64,000 nt of DNA from NCBI RefSeq assembly GCF_900111685.1, contig NZ_FOHX01000001.1:845209-909208 (forward strand), read 5' to 3'. The stretch's first letter is position 1, and every line of letters starts with the position of its first letter. Of this stretch, positions 24,851-33,420 are shown one piece after another. Source of the DNA: Nonomuraea wenchangensis. Lineage in GTDB: Bacteria; Actinomycetota; Actinomycetes; Streptosporangiales; Streptosporangiaceae. Made by a program: the position numbers and the translations under genes. A model generated the notes under the pieces. The model searched no databases. It was not told the DNA's origin and saw only the letters and a program-made list of their open reading frames with translations.

Positions 24851-27800
24851 CGGGCCTCCCCGTCGGACAGCACCCCGGCGATGTAGTCGGCGACGGCGGC
24901 GACGGTCGGCTGCGCCCACAGCAGCGTCGCCGGCAGGGAGCACCGGAACCGCTGCTCCAGCCGCCGCCGGACGACCACGGTCATCACCGAGTCGAGCCCC
25001 TGCTCGATGAGCGGGCGGTGTGGTTCGAGGTCGGTGGGGGCGAGCCGCATCTCCTTGGCGATCTGCGCGCCGACCTCCTCGACGAGGAAGGTGCGCAGCT
25101 CCTCCGGCTCCAAGTGGGCGAACGAGTCGGCGGGCCGCTCGCCCTGCGCGCCGCTCCCGCCGGGGGCGGGCGTGTCGATCACCGGGTAGCGCAGGCCCGC
25201 CAACCGGCCGATGAGGGTGCCGGTGTCGTCGGTGATCCGTACCTGTGCCGTGTCGGGCTGCTCGTGGTCGAGCAGCACCTCGATGGTGACCGGGCCGTCC
25301 GGCGCGCCCGAGGTGACCAGCCGGTCGATCCGGGTCACCATGCGCAGTAGCGGGTCGCCGGGGAACACGCTCGGCGCGACCGACATGGCCGCGTCCAGGA
25401 CGGGCGTCCACGGCGAGGCCCCGGACGGGACCGGGCCGCAGCGGACGCGGGCGCGCACCGCGCCGTCCCCGAGCCGCAGTTCCTCGACCTTCCAGTCGAA
25501 CCCGGTGTCGGGTACGCCGACCGCGGCCAGCCGGGAGGTGACCAGGCCGGGATCGGCCGGGGCGAGCGGCCGCGGCCGGGGCTCGGGCGCCGCCACCGGA
25601 CCGGCGGGGAGCGCAGCAGTGGCGATGAGTTGCCAGGCGGCGTCCGGGTCGCCCGCGAGCCGGGCGGCCAGGCGCAGCTCGGCGCCCTGGCGGACGACCT
25701 GGATCTCGCGGCGGTCGGCGGTCAGCAGCGGAGCGGACATCGTCACGTCCGAGAGCTCGTCGCCGCCGGCGGCGGCGAGGAACGTCGCCGTCAGGACCGC
25801 GGCCGGCACGATCTCCACGCCCTCGATCGCGTGGCTGCCGGGATAGGGCCGGGTGTGGTCGTCGAGGACGCTCCGCCACAGCCGGACGTCCGTCCCGGCG
25901 AGATCGACGTGGTCGCCGAGCAGCGTGTGCGTGTCCGGGTCGTGGCCCCTGCCGCCGGTGTCGGGCGGCGACGGCGGACGCCAGTGGGTGCGCCGCTGCC
26001 ACGGGTACGCCGGGAGCGTCACCGGCCCGCCGGAGGGCTGCAGCCGGCGCCAGTCCACGTCGAGCCCGGCGCAGTGCGCGGCGGCCACGGCGGTGAGCAG
26101 GGCGGTGCGGCCGGGCCGGTTGCGGCGCAGCGACGCGCCCACGAAGACGTCCTCGTACCCGCTGTCGCCCAGCGTCTCCAGCACCGAGTGCGTGACGACC
26201 GGGTGCGCGGAGATCTCGATGAACGCGCGGTAGCCGTCGGCCGCGGCGGCGGCGACCGCGTCCGCGAGGCGTACCGGCCGGCGCAGGTTGGCCGCCCAGT
26301 ATGCGCCGTCGAAGCCGGGCCTGCCCCGCGGGTCGTCCAGCGCCGTCGAGTAGACGGCGATGCCGGGGGCACTGGGCGTCAGGTCGGCCGCGGCGGCGGC
26401 CAGGTCCGGCATGAGCGGGTCCATCTGGGGTCCGTGGAAGGCGACGTCGGAGGCGACCCTGCGGGCCGGGATCCCCTCCTCCAGCCAGGCGGTCAGCACC
26501 TCGGCGACGGCGTCGGGCTCGCCGGAGACGACCGTGGAGCCCGGCGACGACGTGATGGCCGCGACCACGCCCGGATGGCCTTCGAGCCGCCGCTCCGCCT
26601 CGGCGAACGGAAGCTGCACCATGGCCATCGCGCCCCGCCCCGCGACCTGGCGCAGCAGGCGGGAGCGGCGGCAGATCAGCCGGGCGCCGTCGAGGCGGCT
26701 CAGCGCTCCGGCCGTCACCGCGGCGGCGATCTCGCCGACGGAATGGCCGATCACCGCGTGCGGGCGTACGCCGTACTCGCGCCAGACCTCGACGAGGCCG
26801 ACCTGCATCGCGAAGATCATGGTCTGGACCAGGTCGACCTCGGTGAGCTCGCCCTCGCTCAGCGCCTCGCGCGGCGAGAACCCGATCTCCTCGGCGAACA
26901 CCGGCTCCAGCTCGTCGATCACGGCGGCGAACGCCGGCTCGGTCGCCAGCAGGTCGCGGCCCATCGCGGCCCACTGCGAGCCGTGCCCGGAGAAGACGAA
27001 CACCGGGCCGGGGCCGGGGTCGGCGAGGGGGCGGCCCGTGGCCACGGCGTCGTGCGGGGTGCCGGCCGCGAGGTTGCGCAGTCCGGCGGCCAGCGCGGTC
27101 TCGTTCTCGGCGACGACCACCGCCCGGTGCGACAGGTGGGTCCGGCGCAGCGCGAGCGTGTGCCCGAGGTCCGCCATCGACACCGGGTCAGTGACGCCGG
27201 CCAGGTCGGCCCCGCCGGCCGCGGCCGGATCGGCCGGGCCGGTGACGGTGACGCCGGCCAGGTCGGCTGCGGCCTGGCGGACTGCCGGGCGTGACGCGGC
27301 GGACACCGGGAACAGGCGGCCGGCGGCTCCCTCGGCGGGCGCGGGCGCCGGCGGTCCCTGTTCGAGCACCACGTGGGCGACGGTCCCGCCGTAGCCGAAG
27401 GCGGAGACCGCGGCCCGGCGCGGGTGCGCGGCCTCGGGCCAGGGCGTCGGCCGGTCCACGACGCGCAGCCCGGCGGCGGCCCAGTCCACGGCCGGGGTGG
27501 GGGTGTCCAGCCGGCTCGGCGGGATCTCGCCGCGCCGTACCGCGAGGATGGCCTTGACCAGGCCGGCGACGCCGGCGGCGCCCTCCAGGTGGCCGATGTT
27601 GGACTTGGCCGAGCCGATCAGGCACGGCCGTTCCAGCTCCCGGCCGGTGCCGTACACGGCGGCCAGCGCGGCGGCCTCCAGGGGGTCGCCGACCGCGGTG
27701 CCGGTGCCGTGCGCCTCGACGTAGCCGACCGTGCCGGGCTCGACGCCGGCCTGCCGCAGCGCGCGGCGCATGACGTGCTCCTGCGCCTGGCCGCACGGCG

Positions 27801-28647
27801 CCATGATGCCGGCGGTGTGGCCGTCCTGGTTGACGGCGCTGCCGAGGATGGTCGCCAGCACGACGTCGCCGTCCCGTACGGCGTCGCTCAACCGCTTGAG
27901 CACGACGACCGCGGCGCCCTCGCCGCGCCCGTAGCCGTCGGCGGCGGCGTCGAACGACTTGCTCCGCCCGTCGGGCGCGAGGGTGCCCGCGGCGTCCAGG
28001 GTCAGCGTCTCGCCGGGCGACAGGATGAGGTTGACCCCGCCCGCCAGCGCCAGGTCGGTCTCCCCCGACCGCAGCGCCTGCACGGCCAGGTGCACGGCGA
28101 CGAGGGACGCCGAGCACGCCGTGTCCACGGCCATGCTGGGGCCGCGCAGGTCCAGCGCGTACGACACGCGGTTGGCGACCGCGCAAGTGGCGGCGCCGAT
28201 CCCGGTCCACGCCTCGATGTCGGGCAGGTCTTCAAGCAGCCGGTGACCGTAGTCGCCGGTGCACACGCCGACGTACACGCCCGCGTCGGTGCCGGCCAGC
28301 GCGCCGGCCGGGGTGCCCGCGTGCTCCAGCGCCTCCCACGCGGTCTCCATCACCAGGCGCTGCTGCGGGTCCATCAGCTCCGCCTCGCGCGGGGAGAGCC
28401 CGAAGAACTCCGCGTCGAAGTCCGCCACCCCGTCGAGGAAGTGGCCGTACGGCACCGCGCGGCGGGCCGCCGCCGCGTAGGACGGGCCGCGGTCGGCGTA
28501 GGAGCGCCAACGGTCGGCGGGCGCGGGCCCGCTCGTGTCCCGTCCTTCGCACAGCAGGTTCCAGTACCGCTCAGGCGAGTCGGCGCCGCCGGGCAGCCGG
28601 CAGCCGATCCCGATCACCGCGATGGCCTCGAACTGTCGATCCGTCAC
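24847..28647 (-). CDS. Iterative type I PKS, orsellinic-acid-synthase-like (KS-AT-DH-ACP)
   Basis: 1266 residues from GTG 28647, which overlaps the preceding stop by four bases and has GGAGGGG upstream. KS (about 8-430): Cys178 in DTACSAS, His313 in EAHGTGT, His353 in SNIGHLEGAAG. AT (about 545-840): GHSVGE with Ser636 and DVAFHG near 734, in line with malonyl use. DH-like (about 905-1150): HAIEGVEIVP with His939, and Asp1085 in PVLDAAM. ACP: GLDSV with Ser1220. No ketoreductase and no thioesterase. Size and domain order equal those of bacterial orsellinate synthases AviM and CalO5; 6-methylsalicylate synthases carry an extra KR. Predicted product: a C8 tetraketide such as orsellinate, held on the ACP until moved by the adjacent acyltransferases. 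Confidence 0.93.
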   Translation of the reverse strand: MTDRQFEAIAVIGIGCRLPGGADSPERYWNLLCEGRDTSGPAPADRWRSYADRGPSYAAAARRAVPYGHFLDGVADFDAEFFGLSPREAELMDPQQRLVMETAWEALEHAGTPAGALAGTDAGVYVGVCTGDYGHRLLEDLPDIEAWTGIGAATCAVANRVSYALDLRGPSMAVDTACSASLVAVHLAVQALRSGETDLALAGGVNLILSPGETLTLDAAGTLAPDGRSKSFDAAADGYGRGEGAAVVVLKRLSDAVRDGDVVLATILGSAVNQDGHTAGIMAPCGQAQEHVMRRALRQAGVEPGTVGYVEAHGTGTAVGDPLEAAALAAVYGTGRELERPCLIGSAKSNIGHLEGAAGVAGLVKAILAVRRGEIPPSRLDTPTPAVDWAAAGLRVVDRPTPWPEAAHPRRAAVSAFGYGGTVAHVVLEQGPPAPAPAEGAAGRLFPVSAASRPAVRQAAADLAGVTVTGPADPAAAGGADLAGVTDPVSMADLGHTLALRRTHLSHRAVVVAENETALAAGLRNLAAGTPHDAVATGRPLADPGPGPVFVFSGHGSQWAAMGRDLLATEPAFAAVIDELEPVFAEEIGFSPREALSEGELTEVDLVQTMIFAMQVGLVEVWREYGVRPHAVIGHSVGEIAAAVTAGALSRLDGARLICRRSRLLRQVAGRGAMAMVQLPFAEAERRLEGHPGVVAAITSSPGSTVVSGEPDAVAEVLTAWLEEGIPARRVASDVAFHGPQMDPLMPDLAAAAADLTPSAPGIAVYSTALDDPRGRPGFDGAYWAANLRRPVRLADAVAAAAADGYRAFIEISAHPVVTHSVLETLGDSGYEDVFVGASLRRNRPGRTALLTAVAAAHCAGLDVDWRRLQPSGGPVTLPAYPWQRRTHWRPPSPPDTGGRGHDPDTHTLLGDHVDLAGTDVRLWRSVLDDHTRPYPGSHAIEGVEIVPAAVLTATFLAAAGGDELSDVTMSAPLLTADRREIQVVRQGAELRLAARLAGDPDAAWQLIATAALPAGPVAAPEPRPRPLAPADPGLVTSRLAAVGVPDTGFDWKVEELRLGDGAVRARVRCGPVPSGASPWTPVLDAAMSVAPSVFPGDPLLRMVTRIDRLVTSGAPDGPVTIEVLLDHEQPDTAQVRITDDTGTLIGRLAGLRYPVIDTPAPGGSGAQGERPADSFAHLEPEELRTFLVEEVGAQIAKEMRLAPTDLEPHRPLIEQGLDSVMTVVVRRRLEQRFRCSLPATLLWAQPTVAAVADYIAGVLSDGEAR

Positions 28648-29705
28648 GCGTCCCCTCCCCGAGCCCGCGACCACGCGGGCGACTCCAGAATCTCCACGAC
28701 GGCGGCCGAGATGGTCACGCCGGGGCCGTAGGCGAACATCAGCAGGTGGTCACCGGGGCCGAGGTCGCCGCGGCGGACCAGGTGTTCCAGGGCGAGGACC
28801 TGGTCGCTCGCCCCGCAGTGTCCGATGGTGCGGCCGAAGTCCCAGGTCGAGCGGGACGCCGGGATGCCGAGCCGGTGCTCGCAGATCTGGTCGGCGATCT
28901 CCTGCGAGGTGTTCATGCAGGTCAGCCGGGTCACGTCGGCCGCCTTGACGCCCGCCTGCGCCAGGGCGCGATCGATGACCTCGACCATGCGCTCGTCCAG
29001 GGTCACCAGCACCATGGTCCCTTCGCCGCCGGCGACCGCGCGGCGGCGGAAGGTGTCGTTGTGCGCCGCGAAGTCCAGCGGGCGGCCCTCGGTGACGCCG
29101 GGCGGGAACAGCGGCTCGGCGCACCGGTGCATCTCCTCGGCCTGCGACACCGACACCGAGCACACCGAGGCCAGCCGGGCGAACCCCGGCTCGGTGTCGA
29201 GCACGAGGGCGCTGCCCGCGTCGCCGGCGATCGCGCCGGGCAGCATCCGCCAGCGGTCGGCCAGCGGCGTGCCGTAGTTGTCGGCGGCGACCAGCAGGGC
29301 CGCCTGGCGTCCAGGCTCGGCCCGCAGGTAGCTCGCGGCCAGCTCCAGTGCCGCGAACATGCCGTTGCAGCCCTGTTTGAGCTGGGTCGACAGGACGCCG
29401 TCGCCGACCAGGTGGCGCTGCACGTACGCCTGCGGCGGCCAGCCCTCCGGGCCCTGGTGCCAGGTGGAGGTGTAGAGGAGCAGGTCCAGGTCGGTGGGCG
29501 AGCGGCCGCTGCGCGCCACCGCCGTACGGGCCGCCCGGAGCGCCATCTCCGGCGCGGGGACGTCGCCGGCCACCGCGACCGAGGCGATCCCGTGCAGCTC
29601 GGCCTCCTCCGCCGGGTACCAGCCGGCCGCCACCGCGTGATCCACGTCCACGGTGCCGGGCAGGTAGGACCCGACGCCGCTGATGTACATGTCCGCCGTC
29701 TCCAT
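28644..29705 (-). CDS. KAS III-like acyltransferase (DpsC/AviN/ChlB3 family)
   Basis: 353 residues with a thiolase fold like FabH, but the catalytic set differs: Cys113 in KQGCNGMF, then His296 and Asp301 in IGHCGASDQ, while the FabH HQAN histidine is replaced (CMNT). The Cys/Ser-His-Asp arrangement with His and Asp five apart is that of DpsC and of aryl/acyl transferases AviN, CalO4, ChlB3 and PokM2, which move acyl groups without decarboxylative condensation. Directly upstream of, and coupled to, the orsellinate-type PKS, it likely takes the aryl unit from the PKS ACP. SD GGAGG precedes the ATG by four bases. Confidence 0.92.
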   Translation of the reverse strand: METADMYISGVGSYLPGTVDVDHAVAAGWYPAEEAELHGIASVAVAGDVPAPEMALRAARTAVARSGRSPTDLDLLLYTSTWHQGPEGWPPQAYVQRHLVGDGVLSTQLKQGCNGMFAALELAASYLRAEPGRQAALLVAADNYGTPLADRWRMLPGAIAGDAGSALVLDTEPGFARLASVCSVSVSQAEEMHRCAEPLFPPGVTEGRPLDFAAHNDTFRRRAVAGGEGTMVLVTLDERMVEVIDRALAQAGVKAADVTRLTCMNTSQEIADQICEHRLGIPASRSTWDFGRTIGHCGASDQVLALEHLVRRGDLGPGDHLLMFAYGPGVTISAAVVEILESPAWSRARGGDA

Positions 29706-29742
29706 GTCGCCTCCTGGCTCGTTCGGAACAGGTCGGTCCTTG

Positions 29743-30780
29743 TCAGGAGGCGTACTCGGGAGGGATGTCCAGGATCCGCAGCACGGCGCAGGCCAGGGTG
29801 GTGCCGGCGCCGAACCCGAGGAGCAGCATGTGGTCGCGGGGGGCCAGCGCGCCGGTGGCGAGCAGGTGGTCGAGGGCCACGAACTGGTCGGCGACCCCGA
29901 GGTGGCCGACGCCGGCGCCGTACTCCCAGGTGGTGTCGGCGAGGGTCAGCCCGAACCAGTTGACGCCGCGGTGCTCCACGTCGTCGCGGCGTACGTGGGG
30001 GAAGGCGACCCGCGCCACGTCGTCGAGCGTGAGCCCGGCCTCCTTGAGCGTGCGGTCGGCCAGCTCCAGCATCGTCGTCTGGATCGCCAGCATCACCTGG
30101 GCGCCGTCGCCGTGCAGCAGCCGCCCGCGGAACTCCCGGTTGCGGGCGGCGAAGTCCAGCGGCCGGCCCACGGTCGCGTCCGGCGGGAACATCGGCACGC
30201 CGCCGTCGTTGACGGCCTCGGCCTCCGGCACCACGCGTACGTTGACCGCCAGCAGCTCGGCGAACCCGGTGTCGGTGGTGAGCAGCAGCGCGCAGCCGGC
30301 GTCGCCCATCACGGTGCCCTCGATCATCCGCCACCGGTCCACCAGCGGCGTGCCGTGGTTGTCGGCGCCGACGAGCAGCGCGCTGCCGCCGGGCCGCAGG
30401 TATCCGGCGGCGAGCTGGAGCGCGTTGAACAGGCCGCAGCAGCCCTGCCGCAGCTCGGCGGCCGGGACGTGCCCGCCGGTCAGGTGCTGCTGGAGGTAGT
30501 ACTGCGGCGCCCAGCCCTCGGGGCCCTGGTGCCAGACGTCGCAGTACAGCAGGAGGTCGAGGTCGTGCGGCGACAGCCCGCCGGAGCGCTCGAACGCCTG
30601 CCGGGCGGCCCGCAGGCCGAGCTCCGGCGCGGGCACGTCGCCCGCCACGGCGGCGCCTCTGAGCTGGAAGTGCTCCACCTCGTCGGCCGGATAGCGGCCC
30701 TCGGCGACCGCCGTCTCGATGCCGACCACGGGGGGCAGGTGGACGCCGATACTGCGCAGGTACGTGCCGGAAGTACGCAT
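29743..30780 (-). CDS. Second KAS III-like acyltransferase, paralogue of the neighbour
   Basis: 345 residues, start ATG 30780 overlapping the dioxygenase stop (TGATG). Cys114 in RQGCCGLFNA, His293 and Asp298 in VGHLGVADQ; a His262 sits near the FabH HQAN position. The shared WHQGPEGW and DVPAPE motifs show it is a tandem paralogue of the next gene. In chlorothricin, two such enzymes (ChlB3 and ChlB6) relay an aryl group from the PKS to a discrete ACP and then to the acceptor. The same two-step relay is inferred; a discrete carrier protein has not been found in the window other than the NRPS PCP. Confidence 0.92.
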   Translation of the reverse strand: MRTSGTYLRSIGVHLPPVVGIETAVAEGRYPADEVEHFQLRGAAVAGDVPAPELGLRAARQAFERSGGLSPHDLDLLLYCDVWHQGPEGWAPQYYLQQHLTGGHVPAAELRQGCCGLFNALQLAAGYLRPGGSALLVGADNHGTPLVDRWRMIEGTVMGDAGCALLLTTDTGFAELLAVNVRVVPEAEAVNDGGVPMFPPDATVGRPLDFAARNREFRGRLLHGDGAQVMLAIQTTMLELADRTLKEAGLTLDDVARVAFPHVRRDDVEHRGVNWFGLTLADTTWEYGAGVGHLGVADQFVALDHLLATGALAPRDHMLLLGFGAGTTLACAVLRILDIPPEYAS

Positions 30781-31631
30781 CAAGCCTTTCCTCGGAGCAG
30801 CAGCATCGGGTCGTCCAGCTCGTACAGGCCGCACATCGGCGGGCAAGGCTCGTAGCCGAGGAGCCGCTGGACGTCCTCGGGGTAGCCGCGGACCACGTCC
30901 AGCGGTATGGACAGGTACTGGTTCTCCTCCTGGCGGAGGTTGCCCAGGTCTAGGGCATACGACAGGCCGGTACGCGGCCCCTCCGAGTTGTTGGCGCCGG
31001 CCCCGTGGTAGGTGCTCCCGAGCCAGAGCAGCGCCGACCCGGGGCGCATCTCGGCGGGGACGGCCTCGTCCTCGCGTGGCCCGCGTTCGTCGTCCCAGCG
31101 GTGGCTGCCGGGGATCACGCGGGTGGCGCCGTTGCGCGCGGTGAACTCGCTCGCCGCGATCATGACCTGGACCCGGCTCTCGGGGCCGGGATGGGTGCGC
31201 AGGTGGGCGGTGTCGTCCCGGTGCAGGCCCTGGACGGGGACGCCGGGCTGGATCTGGATGGCCCGGGAGATGCCGAGCTGGATCGTCGGGACGAACTCGA
31301 TGCGCTGCTCGCCGAGCCAGGCGCGGACCGGGCGTTGCAGGTAGTGCCGGGCCGCGCCGAGGAAGTGCGGCTGGCGCAGGACCGTGACCGAGTGCGCGCT
31401 GCGGCGGACCAGGCCGGGCAGGATGCGGGTCTTCTCGCCGACCAGCCGTCCGTCGCCGTCCGCCGTGCGTTCCAGGTCGGCGCGCAGGTCCTCCCAGAGG
31501 CCCGCGAGCGTCCCGGGGTCGATGAAGTCCTCGATGATCACTGCTCCGGCGGCTTCGACCGCTTCGATCGCCTCGTCGATCGCGGCCGAGGCGGGCAGGG
31601 TGGTCAGGGTCGTCACGGTTGAATCGCTCAT
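30780..31631 (-). CDS. Fe(II)/2-oxoglutarate dioxygenase, phytanoyl-CoA hydroxylase family
   Basis: 283 residues of the PhyH fold (PF05721). The iron triad is visible: His137 and Asp139 in GLHRDDT and His209 in STYHGAG, with Arg220 positioned to bind 2-oxoglutarate. Such enzymes hydroxylate, halogenate or desaturate small molecules; no halide-pocket Gly/Ala replaces the Asp, so hydroxylation or desaturation is expected. It lies between the FAD monooxygenase (48-base gap) and the acyltransferase (one-base overlap) in the PKS operon, so probably acts on the aryl acid or on the finished conjugate. Confidence 0.9.
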   Translation of the reverse strand: MSDSTVTTLTTLPASAAIDEAIEAVEAAGAVIIEDFIDPGTLAGLWEDLRADLERTADGDGRLVGEKTRILPGLVRRSAHSVTVLRQPHFLGAARHYLQRPVRAWLGEQRIEFVPTIQLGISRAIQIQPGVPVQGLHRDDTAHLRTHPGPESRVQVMIAASEFTARNGATRVIPGSHRWDDERGPREDEAVPAEMRPGSALLWLGSTYHGAGANNSEGPRTGLSYALDLGNLRQEENQYLSIPLDVVRGYPEDVQRLLGYEPCPPMCGLYELDDPMLLLRGKA

Positions 31632-31679
31632 CCCGGCCTCCGCAGGGGGCTGAGTGGTCGGATGGTCCGTACGAGGGGG

Positions 31680-33185
31680 TCAGGCGGGCGGGCCGAACCA
31701 CCGTTCGAGCGCGGCGGTCAGCGACGCCCCTCCGGCGGGCGTGCTCCAGGCGACGAAGCCGTCCGGGCGGATCAGCAGGGCGTCCGCCGGGGCCTCGGCG
31801 CATTCGGCGGTGACCACGTCCACCCGGTCGGCCCAGGGCCCGGCGAGCGCGCGCAGGCCGGGGTCCGCGCCGAGGTCGAGCAGCAGGGGCCGCCCGCCGC
31901 GCTGCAGCTCGGCGAGCCGCGCCGGGCCGTCGGCGGTCTTCAGCCGCAGATCGGGGCAGAAGCCGCCGGTCAGCGGGCCGGTCAGCGACGGGTCGCCCAT
32001 GTCGTACGTGATGTGCAGGTCGTCGATCAGGGCGGTCAGGTTCCGGTTGGTGTGCTCGTCGAGCAGCAGCTGGGTGACCAGCCGGCGCAGCGCGTCCACG
32101 TGCGGGCCGGGCCGCATCAGCGCGATGGAGGCGCGCTGGACCTCCAGGGTCTGCGCGCCGACCGGGTGGCGTTCGGCGGTGTAGGTGTCGAGCAGGTCCT
32201 CGGGGCACCGGCCGCGGGCGACGGCGGCGAGCTTCCAGCCGAGGTTGATCGCGTCGCCGAGGCCGAGCCGCAGGCCGGGCCCGCTCCACTGCGACTGTAC
32301 GTGGGCGGCGTCGCCGGCCAGCAGGACCCGCCCCTGCCGGTAGGTGGCGGCCTGCCGCTCGTTGTCCGTGAACCGGTTGATCTTGTGGACCTTGGTGACG
32401 GTCACGTCGGTGCCACTGAGCCGGCGCAGCGACTCCTGGAACTCCTCCCGCGTGATGGGCGCGTCCCTGTCCGCCGGGCGGCCGATGAACTCCAGGGTGA
32501 TGAACCGGGGCGGTCCCTCCTCGTACACCAGGAGCCCGTTGTCCTTGCGGAACCAGCCGGGCAGGTGGAAGCCAGGGTCGTCGATCTCGGCGAAGGCGCG
32601 GTAGCCGGTCGTGACGCCGTCCGTGCCGGGGAAGGGGATGCCGGCCAGCTTCCTGACCGTGCTCCGGCCGCCGTCGCAGCCGACCAGCCAGCCGGCCCGC
32701 AGCGAGTACGGCCCGTCGGGGCCCTCGACGTCGAGCCGTACGCCGTCGCCGTCCTCGGTGAAGCCGGTGAGCGTGTGGCCGCGACGTACCTCGACGCCGA
32801 GCTCGGCGGCCCGCCGGGCCAGCTCCCGCTCCAGCACCTGCTGGGGCACCAGCAGGTCGGGAGATTCCGGGCGGAGCACGAACATGGTGGCGAAGTGCCG
32901 CGCGCCGGGGAACGCCTTGGGCTGCAGGCTGTCGGGCCGCCGCTCGCCCAGGGCGATGCGTTCCCGTTCCTCGGGCGTCGGCTGTGCCGGGGTCCCGTCG
33001 ACCCCGAGCATGAGACCACGGCGGTCCAGGATGTCGATGGCCCGCCCGGTGATGCCCTCGGCCTTCGGATGTTCCTCCAGTTCCGGGAGTCGTTCGAGCA
33101 CCACCACCGGCACACCGTGCAGCGCCACCTCGCAGGCGAGGAAGAGCCCGATCGGTCCACCACCGACTATCGCGACCTGTGCCAT
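31680..33185 (-). CDS. FAD-dependent aromatic hydroxylase (PHBH/PgaE type)
   Basis: 501 residues; ATG 33185 (MAQVAIVGGGPIG) has AGAGG five bases upstream and starts right at the Rossmann fold. FAD motifs: GGGPIGLFLA, DG motif GCDGGRSTVRK, and GDAAHVQSQWSGPGLRLGL, where the usual Pro and Asn of the third motif are changed (S-Q-W and R). A thioredoxin-like C-terminal domain follows (from about 385), as in MHPCO/PgaE-like enzymes. It leads the leftward PKS operon. It likely hydroxylates an aromatic ring of the aryl acid or the polycyclic core. Confidence 0.9.
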   Translation of the reverse strand: MAQVAIVGGGPIGLFLACEVALHGVPVVVLERLPELEEHPKAEGITGRAIDILDRRGLMLGVDGTPAQPTPEERERIALGERRPDSLQPKAFPGARHFATMFVLRPESPDLLVPQQVLERELARRAAELGVEVRRGHTLTGFTEDGDGVRLDVEGPDGPYSLRAGWLVGCDGGRSTVRKLAGIPFPGTDGVTTGYRAFAEIDDPGFHLPGWFRKDNGLLVYEEGPPRFITLEFIGRPADRDAPITREEFQESLRRLSGTDVTVTKVHKINRFTDNERQAATYRQGRVLLAGDAAHVQSQWSGPGLRLGLGDAINLGWKLAAVARGRCPEDLLDTYTAERHPVGAQTLEVQRASIALMRPGPHVDALRRLVTQLLLDEHTNRNLTALIDDLHITYDMGDPSLTGPLTGGFCPDLRLKTADGPARLAELQRGGRPLLLDLGADPGLRALAGPWADRVDVVTAECAEAPADALLIRPDGFVAWSTPAGGASLTAALERWFGPPA

Positions 33186-33285
33186 ACACACCTCTGCTGA
33201 GGGCATGAGACTGCTGGGGAAATCGTCGGGTCAACGGCCGCTGACCGGCGGCGACGGCCGGTGCGCGGTCCTGTTGCTGATGTGT

Positions 33286-33356
33286 TGACAGGTGACTGTT
33301 CTGTCAGCCGATGCCGATGTTAAGTCGATGATCAAAGAATTCCTAGTGGTGGAATT
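33286..33356. promoter_or_regulatory. Divergent promoter island with two inverted repeats
   Basis: This AT-rich part of the 235-base gap between two divergent oxidase genes holds TGACAG-N9-CTGTCA (33286-33306) and AATTCC-N7-GGAATT (33338-33356). A CATAAT -10-like hexamer follows at 33373-33378, facing the P450 gene. The repeats could be operators controlling the PKS operon and the P450. No TCGAG heptads are seen here, so these genes may not be direct SARP targets. Confidence 0.45.
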
Positions 33357-33420
33357 TTCCGTGTTTGTCATGCATAATCCCCTTCGGCCTTGATCAACAG
33401 CTCGCAGGGGAGGCCAACCC

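Noticed and set aside
23603..26974. Possible PKS-P450 fusion in one frame
   Set aside because: The P450 frame merely stays open under the PKS gene; a GTGA overlap at 24847-24850 gives separate proteins.
29743..33234. 1163-codon minus-strand open frame suggesting one giant protein
   Set aside because: Only its last 345 codons are real (the second acyltransferase); the rest is an out-of-frame reading of the dioxygenase and FAD hydroxylase genes.
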